Shown here one piece after another: positions 9,467-17,967 of a DNA stretch of 64,000 nucleotides. The stretch comes from Aerococcus tenax (GTDB taxonomy: Bacteria; Bacillota; Bacilli; Lactobacillales; Aerococcaceae), in contig NZ_CP127382.2 in the NCBI RefSeq assembly GCF_003286645.3, positions 992,001 to 1,056,000 on the forward strand, in the 5' to 3' direction. The number at the start of each line of letters is the position of its first letter. Position 1 is the first letter of the stretch. The position numbers and the translations under genes were made by a program. Under the pieces are notes generated by a model, which saw nothing but the letters and a program-made list of their open reading frames with translations, ran no database searches and was not told the origin of the DNA.

Positions 9467-10396
9467 ATGACTTTTGAAAGTTATCGAAAAAGGTTAAAAG
9501 AATATATAAAAGATGAGAAGCATTATAGTGATCAGACCTTAAAGGCGTATTTAAGCGATTTTGACGACTTTGTCTCCTTTCTTAGGGACGAACTACTAAT
9601 AAGCGATTTCAAGCAGTTAAGCTATCGAGATATTCGCCTCTATTTAAGTCATCTGCAAAGAAAGGGATTGAGTCGTAAAAGTTTAGCTCGTCATTTAAGC
9701 AGTTTGAGAACCGCTTTCAATCGTTTTCTTGACCAAGGTCTGGTGGAAGATAATCCTTTTACCTATGTTCAAGCAGCTAAAACGGGACTAAAATTACCCG
9801 ATTTTTTTTATGAAGCTGAGTTAGATCCCTTGTTTGATGCGGCTAAAGGGCCGCGAGCTCTGGATAAGCGAAATATAGCGCTGTTAGAATTCTTATATGC
9901 GACTGGTGCTCGGGTGAGTGAATGTACGAATTTGACTATAAAGCAAGTAGATCTTAAAAATTCTATTGCCTTGCTGCATGGTAAGGGGAGCAAAGATCGC
10001 TATGTTCCTTTTGGTTCCTATTGTAAAAGGGCATTGGAGGAATACTTGGATTCTGGCCGACCTGATCTCTTAAAAGGCCATGATCATGAGTATATCTTCG
10101 TTAATAGTCGGGGAGAAGCCTTGACTCCATCAGGTGTGACTTATATTTTGAATGATTTAGTCAAAAAAAGCGCCAGTAACCTGGATATTCATCCCCATAA
10201 ATTACGCCATTCTTTTGCTACCCATCTCCTAAATCATGGAGCTGATATAAGGACAGTACAAGAATTATTAGGGCACTCAAGTTTATCTAGTACGCAAATT
10301 TATACCCATATGTCAAAAGAATCTTTAAGAAATAATTATTTGAAATACTTTCCAAGAGCTAAGCATAGTGATGTACATAAGGAGGACCAAGAATGA
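9467..10396 (+). CDS. xerC: Tyrosine recombinase XerC
   Basis: Resolves chromosome dimers at dif. 309 aa: N-terminal SAM-like core-binding domain (about 1-95), then the catalytic domain with Arg149 in GARVSE, Lys in HGKGSKDRY, HKLRHSFATH (His-x-x-Arg), the LLGHSSLSSTQIYTH box with its His and the nucleophilic Tyr. All catalytic residues are present. It overlaps codY by four bases (ATGA). Many Firmicutes have trmFO before xerC and hslV-hslU between xerC and codY; none of these is here. Confidence 0.93.
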   Translation: MTFESYRKRLKEYIKDEKHYSDQTLKAYLSDFDDFVSFLRDELLISDFKQLSYRDIRLYLSHLQRKGLSRKSLARHLSSLRTAFNRFLDQGLVEDNPFTYVQAAKTGLKLPDFFYEAELDPLFDAAKGPRALDKRNIALLEFLYATGARVSECTNLTIKQVDLKNSIALLHGKGSKDRYVPFGSYCKRALEEYLDSGRPDLLKGHDHEYIFVNSRGEALTPSGVTYILNDLVKKSASNLDIHPHKLRHSFATHLLNHGADIRTVQELLGHSSLSSTQIYTHMSKESLRNNYLKYFPRAKHSDVHKEDQE

Positions 10397-11214
10397 TAGC
10401 TGAATCGGTAGAGGGCGTTTTAGAAAAAATTAGAGACATTAATAAGGTTATCCGTGAAGGAAATATTTATGACGATGAGATGGCAGATTTTCCCTTTCAA
10501 AAGTTAGTCCGTTACTTAGCGGAAAATTTAGAGGCCAACGCGTATTTAGTATCTGTTGAAGGAGAACTATTGGGGTATTTTGCTATTTATGAGGAAATCA
10601 ATAGTGAGCGGACCGAAGCGATGATGCAAGCCCACCAACTAGACCCCAATTATTTAGATATTATCTCACCGATCCAAGAAACCAAGTCAAACATTCCAAC
10701 TTCAGATGACCGGACTATCTTGGCCTTGGAATTTCGTGATAAATTTAACAAAGGCATGACCACTATTATTCCTATTTATGGTAATACCACCAAATTAGGC
10801 TATTTAATCTTAGCTCGTCCCTATGAAGACTTTAATTGCTATGACCTGATTCTTGGTGAATATGTGGGGACGGTTCTAGCCATGGAGATGGTGTTTATTA
10901 AACGCCGTCGTCAAGAGGAAAAAGAACAGAAAAAACAAGTGGTGGATTCAGCCATTCGCTCACTTTCTTATTCGGAATTAAATGCCTTATATGTTATTTT
11001 TAAAGACCTAGAAGAGCCACGCACACGCATTACAGCCTCTAAAATCGCTAAAGAAGAGAATATTACCCGCTCTGTGATAGTAAATGCCCTACGAAAAATG
11101 GAATCTGCTGGGGTATTTACTTCCCGCTCTTTAGGAATGAAAGGGACCCATATTGATACTCAGAGTAAAGAAAATCTGGAGTATTTGAAAAAACGTTTAG
11201 CGGAAGAAGTTTAA
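10393..11214 (+). CDS. codY: Global transcriptional regulator CodY
   Basis: Branched-chain amino acid (and often GTP) sensing repressor of nutrient acquisition and stationary-phase genes. 273 aa: N-terminal GAF domain (about 1-160), a linker helix, and a C-terminal winged helix with the hallmark ITASKIAKEENITRSVIVN recognition region and the LGMKGTHI wing. About a dozen residues longer than the Bacillus protein. Translationally coupled to xerC. Relevant to the window because the peptidase and amino-acid-uptake genes nearby are the kinds of target CodY usually controls. Confidence 0.95.
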   Translation: MIAESVEGVLEKIRDINKVIREGNIYDDEMADFPFQKLVRYLAENLEANAYLVSVEGELLGYFAIYEEINSERTEAMMQAHQLDPNYLDIISPIQETKSNIPTSDDRTILALEFRDKFNKGMTTIIPIYGNTTKLGYLILARPYEDFNCYDLILGEYVGTVLAMEMVFIKRRRQEEKEQKKQVVDSAIRSLSYSELNALYVIFKDLEEPRTRITASKIAKEENITRSVIVNALRKMESAGVFTSRSLGMKGTHIDTQSKENLEYLKKRLAEEV

Positions 11215-11217
11215 AGC

Positions 11218-11247
11218 AAAAATCGCGCCAGATGACGCGATTTTTTA
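11218..11247. terminator. Bidirectional terminator between codY and plsY
   Basis: AAATCGCG pairs with CGCGATTT around an 8-base loop. Flanking A and T runs give a U tract for both the codY transcript and the converging plsY transcript; it overlaps the last bases of plsY. Confidence 0.8.
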
Positions 11248-11856
11248 TTGTTTATTTTTCTTGTACCCTAAACCAAATGGCACTTTAGCTTCTTTACCAG
11301 CTAGGATGCGTTTAATATTATCTTTGTGGCGGAAAATGATTAGAAGGGTAATGAATAAGATCAAAATCCTAATCGGAACAGCATAATGAAAAGAAATGAT
11401 AGAAGCTGCGATCATGGCTATAATGCTCGCTAGACTAACCATTCTAAAAAGATAGAGAACAATGAAAAAGACCGCAATCCCTCCTAAGGAAGCCAGGGGC
11501 GCTAGAGCTAAGCCAACACCAAAACTGGTCGCTACGGCTTTTCCACCTTTGAAGTGGAGAAAAAGTGAAAAGGTGTGTCCTAAGATAGCCGCCAAACCAA
11601 AAAGCATGCTATCAATATCAGTAAAGTGAGAACTGTAATTAGCAATAAGAACCGGTAGCATTCCCTTTACCATATCGCACAGGAATACCAATAAGCCACC
11701 CTTAGGACCAAAGGCACGGAAGGCGTTGGTCGTACCAATATTTCCTGAACCTACCCCCCGAATGTCTTTGTGGTAAAGATACTTACCGATAACCACACCG
11801 AATGGAATTGAGCCCAGTAGATATGAAATAAATAGGAAGATAAGATTAATTATCAT
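11245..11856 (-). CDS. plsY: Acyl-phosphate glycerol-3-phosphate acyltransferase PlsY
   Basis: Transfers the acyl group from acyl-phosphate to glycerol-3-phosphate, the first step of phospholipid synthesis. 203 aa integral membrane protein with about five helices. Conserved loops: GSIPFG near the N-terminus, GSGNIGTTNAFRAFG (phosphate-binding) and HTFSLFLHFKGGKAVATSFGV. It is next to and divergent from parE-parC, an arrangement also common in Streptococcus and Enterococcus. Confidence 0.95.
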   Translation of the reverse strand: MIINLIFLFISYLLGSIPFGVVIGKYLYHKDIRGVGSGNIGTTNAFRAFGPKGGLLVFLCDMVKGMLPVLIANYSSHFTDIDSMLFGLAAILGHTFSLFLHFKGGKAVATSFGVGLALAPLASLGGIAVFFIVLYLFRMVSLASIIAMIAASIISFHYAVPIRILILFITLLIIFRHKDNIKRILAGKEAKVPFGLGYKKNKQ

Positions 11857-11886
11857 TAGCTGATTCCTTTCTATTCAGTTATTGGT

Positions 11887-11895
11887 ATTATAGCA
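11887..11895 (-). promoter_or_regulatory. Extended -10 element of plsY
   Basis: On the minus strand this reads TGCTATAAT, a perfect extended -10 (TGnTATAAT), about 30 bases upstream of the plsY ATG. No good -35 is visible, as is common for extended -10 promoters. Confidence 0.55.
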
Positions 11896-11930
11896 TAAGT
11901 CAAAGGGAGCGTTTGAGCTAGAAAAAAATT

Positions 11931-11958
11931 TTGCAATTTAATGAAATTAAAGTATTAT
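11931..11958 (+). promoter_or_regulatory. Likely promoter of parE-parC
   Basis: TTGCAA (11931-11936), 16-base spacer, TATTAT (11953-11958). This -10 covers an upstream in-frame ATG at 11957, which therefore cannot be the translation start; it supports the start at 11999. Confidence 0.5.
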
Positions 11959-11998
11959 GGTAAATATGCATATAAATAGGTTAGAGGAGATGCACTGC

Positions 11999-14074
11999 AT
12001 GGCAAAAAATTCTAAGGCAACTTATGATGAGTCATCCATTCAAATATTAGAAGGCTTAGAAGCGGTTCGTAAGCGACCAGGAATGTATATCGGGTCAACC
12101 GATAATCGCGGCTTACATCACTTGGTCTATGAGATTGTAGACAATTCCATTGATGAAGCTTTAGCGGGCTACTGTGATGAAATTTCTGTGACCATTCATG
12201 AAGATAATAGCGTTACGGTAACTGATAATGGACGGGGAATGCCCATTGGTAAACATAGTAGTGGCAAACCAACTGTTGAAGTGATTCTGACCGTCCTTCA
12301 CGCGGGGGGAAAATTTAGCGAAAGTGCTTATAAGACCTCTGGAGGGCTCCACGGAGTAGGATCTAGTGTTGTTAATGCCCTATCTGATTCCTTAGAGGTT
12401 ACCGTTTACCGGGATAATAAAAAGTATTATCAAAGCTTTAGTCAGGGCGGTAAGCCTCATAAGCCTAAGTTAACCAGCCATAAAAGTAAGCAGACTGGAA
12501 CAAGTATTCACTTTCACCCCGACCCTAAAATCTTTGGTGCAACGGAATTTAACAGTGACACCATTAAAGAACAATTAAGGGAAAAGGCCTTTTTAACTAA
12601 AGGCTTAGCGATTCATTTTACTGATGAAAAAAATGCTAGCCAGGAAAGCTTTCACTATGAAGATGGTCTGGTCGAATTTATTCATTATTTAAATGAAAAT
12701 AAAGAAGTTCTCCAAGAGGTCACTTATATTGAAGACAAGGATAAAAGTTCTAATATCGAAATGGAATTAGCCTTTCAATATAATGATGGCTATTCTGAGA
12801 CCATCTTGTCCTTTGTTAATAATGTGCGCACCCCTGATGGCGGAACCCATGAAACCGCCTTAAAAACTGGGATGACCAAGGCCTTTAATGAGTATGCTAG
12901 AAAGGTTAATCTGATTAAACCCAAGGAGAAAAACCTAGAAGGCTCAGATGTTCGTGAGGGCTTTACAGCGGTCATCTCTGTTAGGATTCCTGAAGAAATC
13001 TTACAGTTTGAAGGACAAACCAAGGGGAAATTAGGGACTCCACAAGCGCGTTTAGCCGTAGAAAATATGGTCAACACCCATTTATCGATCTATTTATTAG
13101 AAAACGGCGAAATAGCGCAGATGTTAGTTCGTAAGGCTCTAAAAGCGCGCCAGGCCCGAGAAGCAGCTCGTAAGGCTAGGGAGGAAAGTCGCCACGGCAA
13201 AAAAGGCAAGAGTAAAGAAACCTTACTTTCCGGTAAACTCACTCCCGCACAAAGTAAAAATACCAAGAAAAATGAACTCTTCTTGGTCGAAGGAGATTCA
13301 GCGGGCGGTTCCGCCAAGCTAGGGCGGGACCGTAAATTCCAAGCTATTCTTCCGTTAAGAGGAAAGGTTTTAAATACGGAAAAGGCAAGCCTAACCGATA
13401 TTCTTAAAAATGAAGAACTAAACACCATTATCCATACCGTAGGTGCAGGCGTGGGGCCAGAGTTTGATATCCATGACTCTAACTATGATAAAGTGATCAT
13501 CATGACCGATGCGGATACTGACGGGGCCCATATTCAAGTCTTACTCTTGACTTTCTTTTACCGCTATATGCGACCCTTAATTGAAGCGGGCAAGGTCTAT
13601 ATTGCTATGCCGCCTTTGTATAAACTCTCCCGAGGCAAGGGCAAGAATGAAAAGATTGCGTATGCCTGGACAGATGAAGAACTCGCCCAAGCGACTAAAA
13701 AGTTTGGTAAGGGCTATACCCTCCAACGGTATAAAGGTTTGGGGGAAATGAATGCCGATCAATTATGGGATACCACCATGAATCCAGAAACCCGAACCCT
13801 TATCCGTGTCACCCTTGATGACTTATCCCAAGCCGAAAAACGGGTATCTGTGTTGATGGGAAATAAGGTTGAACCACGTCGGGATTGGATTGAAGATAAT
13901 GTCCAATTTACCATGGATGAAGAAGATAAGTTATTGGAGCACGCCAACCATGAAGAGAATGATGCGATCGAAGCTAGTGAGTTAATCGCTCAATCGGACC
14001 AAGTCACAAGTATGAGTGATCAGGAAGGGCAAATGGATTTATTTGATGAAGGAGCTGAAGTGAATGGCGATTGA
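11999..14074 (+). CDS. parE: DNA topoisomerase IV subunit B
   Basis: ATPase subunit of topoisomerase IV, which decatenates daughter chromosomes. 691 aa from the ATG at 11999, chosen over 11957 because AGAGGAG lies 9 bases upstream and the earlier ATG is in the promoter. GHKL ATPase motifs ([40 protein letters not shown]), TOPRIM motifs ([21 protein letters not shown]) and the [12 protein letters not shown] region. Identified as ParE rather than GyrB because parC follows with an 11-base overlap. Confidence 0.93.
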   Translation: MAKNSKATYDESSIQILEGLEAVRKRPGMYIGSTDNRGLHHLVYEIVDNSIDEALAGYCDEISVTIHEDNSVTVTDNGRGMPIGKHSSGKPTVEVILTVLHAGGKFSESAYKTSGGLHGVGSSVVNALSDSLEVTVYRDNKKYYQSFSQGGKPHKPKLTSHKSKQTGTSIHFHPDPKIFGATEFNSDTIKEQLREKAFLTKGLAIHFTDEKNASQESFHYEDGLVEFIHYLNENKEVLQEVTYIEDKDKSSNIEMELAFQYNDGYSETILSFVNNVRTPDGGTHETALKTGMTKAFNEYARKVNLIKPKEKNLEGSDVREGFTAVISVRIPEEILQFEGQTKGKLGTPQARLAVENMVNTHLSIYLLENGEIAQMLVRKALKARQAREAARKAREESRHGKKGKSKETLLSGKLTPAQSKNTKKNELFLVEGDSAGGSAKLGRDRKFQAILPLRGKVLNTEKASLTDILKNEELNTIIHTVGAGVGPEFDIHDSNYDKVIIMTDADTDGAHIQVLLLTFFYRYMRPLIEAGKVYIAMPPLYKLSRGKGKNEKIAYAWTDEELAQATKKFGKGYTLQRYKGLGEMNADQLWDTTMNPETRTLIRVTLDDLSQAEKRVSVLMGNKVEPRRDWIEDNVQFTMDEEDKLLEHANHEENDAIEASELIAQSDQVTSMSDQEGQMDLFDEGAEVNGD

Positions 14075-16520
14075 TATTCAAGAATTAAGCCTTGATGAAG
14101 TGATGGGCGATCGTTTTGGTCGTTATTCCAAATATATTATTCAAGACCGCGCTTTACCTGATATCAGGGATGGGCTAAAACCTGTCCAACGGCGTATTTT
14201 ATATGCTATGTACCATGATGGCAATACTTCAGACCATGCTTTTAGAAAGTCTGCCAAAACCGTTGGGAATGTGATTGGTAATTACCACCCTCACGGGGAT
14301 AGATCAGTTTATGAAGCTATGGTGAGAATGAGTCAAGCTTGGAAAAACCGCATGCCCCTGATTGATATGCATGGGAATAATGGGTCCATGGACGGCGACC
14401 CTGCGGCTGCCATGCGTTATACTGAAGCACGATTATCTAAGCTGGCCGATGAACTACTTAAGGACTTAAACAAAGATACTGTCGATACCATTTTGAACTT
14501 TGATGATACTGAGGAAGAACCTGTTGTTTTACCTGCTGGCTTTCCTAATTTACTAGTCAATGGCTCACAGGGAATTTCAGCAGGTTACGCTACCGAAATT
14601 CCTACCCACAATCTGGGGGAAGTCATTGATGCAGTCAATTACTATATTGATCACCCTAAAGCTAAGGTAGAAACCCTGATGAAGTATCTTCCCGGCCCTG
14701 ATTTTCCCACTGGGGGTATTATCCAAGGGAAAGACCAGCTGATTAAAGCCTATAAAACGGGTCGAGGCAAGGTAGTAGTTCGAGCACAAACGGAAGTGGA
14801 GTCGCTTAAGGCAGGCCGTAAACAGATCGTAATTACAGAGCTGCCTTTTGAGGTCAATAAGGCTGATTTGGTCCGTAAGATGGACGAATTACGCCTCAAT
14901 CGAAGTATTGATGGGGTCCTGGAAGTCCGTGATGAATCTGACCGATCTGGTTTACGTATTATTGTTGAACTGAAGAAAGATGCTGATGCCGATCAAATTT
15001 TACAGTATTACTTTAAGCATACTAATTTACAAATCAACTATAATTTCAATATGGTAGCCATTAACAAGCAACGTCCGGAACAGGTTGGTTTAATTGCGAT
15101 TATTCAAGCCTATATCGACCATCGCAAAGACGTGGTGAGTCGTAGAACCCAATATGACTTAAACAAGGCTCAAAGCCGCCGCCATATTGTTGATGGTTTG
15201 ATTAAGGCTATTTCCATTCTTGACCAAGTGATTGCAATTATTCGCAACAGTACTGATAAAAAGGATGCCAAAAATAACCTGATTAATGAGTATCAATTTT
15301 CTCAGGCGCAAGCAGAAGCCATCGTCACCTTACAACTCTATCGCTTAACCAATACTGATATTACGGCTCTGCAGGAAGAAAAGTTATCTCTAAATGAAGC
15401 CATTAATCAATACCAAGCGATTTTAAGCGATGAAACGATTTTGATGAAGTTAATTCAATCAGAATTGAAGGCTATCAAAAAAGCTTATGCTACTGACCGC
15501 TTGACCAAGATTGAAGCTGAGGTAGAAGAAATAAAAATTAAGAAAGAATTTTTAATTCCTGATGAAGAGGTCGTTACTGTAGTAACCCGGGGCGGTTATA
15601 TTAAGCGCTCTAGCCTAAGAAGCTACCAATCCTCTAATTTCTCTGACTTGGGCTTAAGAGATGGTGACCATGTCTTATACTTAGCTGCGCATTCAACTTT
15701 AGATAATTTAGTCCTTATTACTAATAAAGGAAATTATGTTTTCCAACCAGTTTATGAAATGCAAGAACTTCGCTGGAAAGACCTTGGTGAGCACCTTTCT
15801 CAACGCATCCCTATTGCTTCCGATGAGAAGATTATCCAAGTCTATCCCTACGCTAAGGATAGTCAAGATACGATTGTCCTTGCTACTCGAGAAGGGATGA
15901 TTAAACAAAGTAAGCTCAGTGAATTGAAGAAAATCCGGGGCCATAAGAATAAAGCTTCTCAAATTATGCCTTTATCCAGCCCTCTTGATGAAGTGGTTAA
16001 CTGCTATTTAGTCAATAACCAAAACGATAAGCAAAATGGCGAAGTGATCTTATTTACCGCCTTAGGTTTTAGCCTGCGTTACCAAATCAGTGAAATTAAT
16101 ACGGTGGGTTTACGTGCCAAGGGGGTTATTTCCATCAACCTTAAGGACCAAGACCAGGTGGTTAATTTTGTCTACCAAGACCAGGTGGATGAGGACCAGC
16201 AAATCCTCCTTGCCACACAGCGAGGTTATATGAAACGGATACGTTGGCGGGATATTCAAACCATGACGCGGGCTAAGCGAGGGCTGATGGTGCTGCGTGA
16301 GGTTAAATCAAAACCCCACCGCTTAGTTCAAGCCCTAGAGGTTGAATCGACCCAAGAAGTCTATGAATTATATACCAGTAATGGGGAATTAAGCCAGATT
16401 AAAGCGGTCGATGTTCCCCTCCATGAACGCTATAGTAATGGTTCACAAATTGTTGATGAAGAGCGTTTTGGTGAATTGCTTAATGTCATTCCCCTATATA
16501 GAAAAGATCCAGAAAAATAA
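14064..16520 (+). CDS. parC: DNA topoisomerase IV subunit A, with Arg at codon 80
   Basis: DNA-cleaving subunit of topoisomerase IV. 818 aa: N-terminal winged-helix and tower domain with the catalytic Tyr in [11 protein letters not shown], a coiled coil (about 370-490), and a C-terminal beta-pinwheel DNA-wrapping domain. The start follows AAGGAG. In the quinolone-resistance-determining region the protein reads [12 protein letters not shown]: residue 80 (codon AGA at 14301-14303) is Arg where ParC proteins usually have Ser. Ser80 changes in ParC/GrlA are a classic first-step fluoroquinolone resistance mutation, and AGT or AGC to AGA is a single change. Position 84 is Glu, an ordinary residue there. 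Confidence 0.95.
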   Translation: MAIDIQELSLDEVMGDRFGRYSKYIIQDRALPDIRDGLKPVQRRILYAMYHDGNTSDHAFRKSAKTVGNVIGNYHPHGDRSVYEAMVRMSQAWKNRMPLIDMHGNNGSMDGDPAAAMRYTEARLSKLADELLKDLNKDTVDTILNFDDTEEEPVVLPAGFPNLLVNGSQGISAGYATEIPTHNLGEVIDAVNYYIDHPKAKVETLMKYLPGPDFPTGGIIQGKDQLIKAYKTGRGKVVVRAQTEVESLKAGRKQIVITELPFEVNKADLVRKMDELRLNRSIDGVLEVRDESDRSGLRIIVELKKDADADQILQYYFKHTNLQINYNFNMVAINKQRPEQVGLIAIIQAYIDHRKDVVSRRTQYDLNKAQSRRHIVDGLIKAISILDQVIAIIRNSTDKKDAKNNLINEYQFSQAQAEAIVTLQLYRLTNTDITALQEEKLSLNEAINQYQAILSDETILMKLIQSELKAIKKAYATDRLTKIEAEVEEIKIKKEFLIPDEEVVTVVTRGGYIKRSSLRSYQSSNFSDLGLRDGDHVLYLAAHSTLDNLVLITNKGNYVFQPVYEMQELRWKDLGEHLSQRIPIASDEKIIQVYPYAKDSQDTIVLATREGMIKQSKLSELKKIRGHKNKASQIMPLSSPLDEVVNCYLVNNQNDKQNGEVILFTALGFSLRYQISEINTVGLRAKGVISINLKDQDQVVNFVYQDQVDEDQQILLATQRGYMKRIRWRDIQTMTRAKRGLMVLREVKSKPHRLVQALEVESTQEVYELYTSNGELSQIKAVDVPLHERYSNGSQIVDEERFGELLNVIPLYRKDPEK

Positions 16521-16652
16521 GTGACCTAATCACTGGATTTACGATTTATTCTATTAACAATTGGGCCTGCTTTTGTTACACTAAATATAAATTTGAAATA
16601 ATTCTTTTGAATACTTTATTTATACTATTCAGAGTAAAAGATAGGAGTTACT

Positions 16653-17588
16653 ATGAGTAAAATTTTAATTTTTGGCCACCAAAATCCTGATATGGATGCG
16701 ATTACCAGTGCTATTTCCTTTAGCTATTTATTAAATACCCTAGGTTATGATACCGAACCCGTTGCTTTAGGAGAGGCTAATGACGAAACTAAATATGCCC
16801 TAGACCATTTTAATCATGAAGGCCTTCGTGTGATTGAAAAAGCCGGTGATGAAACTGATACCGTAGCTTTAGTGGACCATAACGAGTTCCAACAATCTGT
16901 TGCAGATATAAAAGACCTTAATGTCTTTGCCGTGGTCGACCACCACCGGGTAGGAAACTTCGAAACCTCTGCACCACTTTATTACATTGCTAAACCTTTA
17001 GGATGTACCCAAAGTGTGATTTATGACCTTTACCAAGAAAAGGGCGTTGAAATCCCTCAACAAATTGCAGGATTAATGTTATCAGGGATTATCTCTGACA
17101 CCTTACTCTATTCTTCTCCAACCTGTACCGAAAAAGACAAGGAAATCGCTAAAAAACTAGCTGAAATTGCTGGAGTGGACGATGAAAGCTACGGAACCGA
17201 AATGCTTAAGGCTGGTGCTAATGTTGATGATAAATCAGCTGTAGAAATCGCTGATGGAGACGCGAAATCCTTTAATATGGGTGGCAAAGAAGTCCGCATT
17301 GGCCAAGTGAATGTGGTTGATGCTAACGATGTCATCAAACGTAAGGATGAAGTCCTTAAAGCCATGAAAGAATTACTAATTAATAATAATTACGATGCTT
17401 TCTTATTGGTGATCACCAACATCTTAACCAATGACTCAGAAGGTCTATTAGTTGGCGATGATTCCTTAACTAAGAACTTTGAAAAAGCCTTTGATGTAGA
17501 TGTTACAGACCATCAATTAGCCTTGAAGGGCATTGTTTCGCGTAAGAAACAAATTGTCCCTCCATTAACAGATTCCTTTGAAGGCTAA
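16653..17588 (+). CDS. ppaC: Manganese-dependent inorganic pyrophosphatase
   Basis: Hydrolyses pyrophosphate, pulling biosynthetic reactions forward. 311 aa family II enzyme of the DHH superfamily: metal-binding FGHQNPDMDAITSA at the N-terminus, VDHNEFQQS, the DHH triad in VVDHHRVGNF, and a C-terminal substrate domain with the SRKKQIVP motif. The start follows ATAGGAG. Monocistronic between parC and a strong terminator. Confidence 0.96.
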   Translation: MSKILIFGHQNPDMDAITSAISFSYLLNTLGYDTEPVALGEANDETKYALDHFNHEGLRVIEKAGDETDTVALVDHNEFQQSVADIKDLNVFAVVDHHRVGNFETSAPLYYIAKPLGCTQSVIYDLYQEKGVEIPQQIAGLMLSGIISDTLLYSSPTCTEKDKEIAKKLAEIAGVDDESYGTEMLKAGANVDDKSAVEIADGDAKSFNMGGKEVRIGQVNVVDANDVIKRKDEVLKAMKELLINNNYDAFLLVITNILTNDSEGLLVGDDSLTKNFEKAFDVDVTDHQLALKGIVSRKKQIVPPLTDSFEG

Positions 17589-17624
17589 TCTAGTCTTTGA
17601 TTAAGTATTAAATGAATATAAATA

Positions 17625-17658
17625 AAATGTCACAATGATAAGATTGTGGCATTTTTTT
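17625..17658 (+). terminator. Intrinsic terminator after ppaC
   Basis: A 12-bp stem with one G-T pair (AAATGTCACAAT at 17625-17636, ATTGTGGCATTT at 17643-17654), 6-base loop, then a T run. Confidence 0.85.
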
Positions 17659-17967
17659 GTGTGTTGACAGGATTATCTAGGAATTGAATAATTTATTATA
17701 TATGAAAGTTTATATTTTGGGTTTAAGGAATAGTTTTGGATTTCATACTAATATTATATAAATATAAAAAAAGTTTATAAAAATTTTATTAAAATATAAC
17801 TCTTATATAAAATTAATGTATAATATTTTCTATACTCCCGTGTTAATTTACTTCTTAATTATGGGAATAGCTCAATAGGCTATTATTTCACGACGTCGAT
17901 CATTTATGACGTCGGATAAAATATCTTAAAAATAGAAGCATAGATGAACTTGTAATGGAGTGAAAAT
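17659..17967 (+). promoter_or_regulatory. AT-rich leader region of the beta-helix/AAA+ gene
   Basis: No gene is visible. A promoter-like TTGACA (17664-17669), 17-base spacer, AATAAT (17687-17692) opens the region, and a TATAAT at 17819-17824 lacks a clear -35. Between them is about 130 bases of almost pure A/T. Downstream are two small hairpins: AATAGC/GCTATT (17866-17884) and CGACGTC/GACGTCG (17891-17914, loop of 10), the second strikingly GC-rich for its surroundings. The gene's ribosome binding site TGGAGTG precedes the ATG at 17968. The hairpins could be operators or RNA structures; neither is recognised. Confidence 0.45.

Noticed and set aside
17702..17761. 19-codon ORF after the AAA+ promoter, considered as a second leader peptide
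   Set aside because: No ribosome binding site, no codon bias toward one amino acid, and no competing hairpins behind it.
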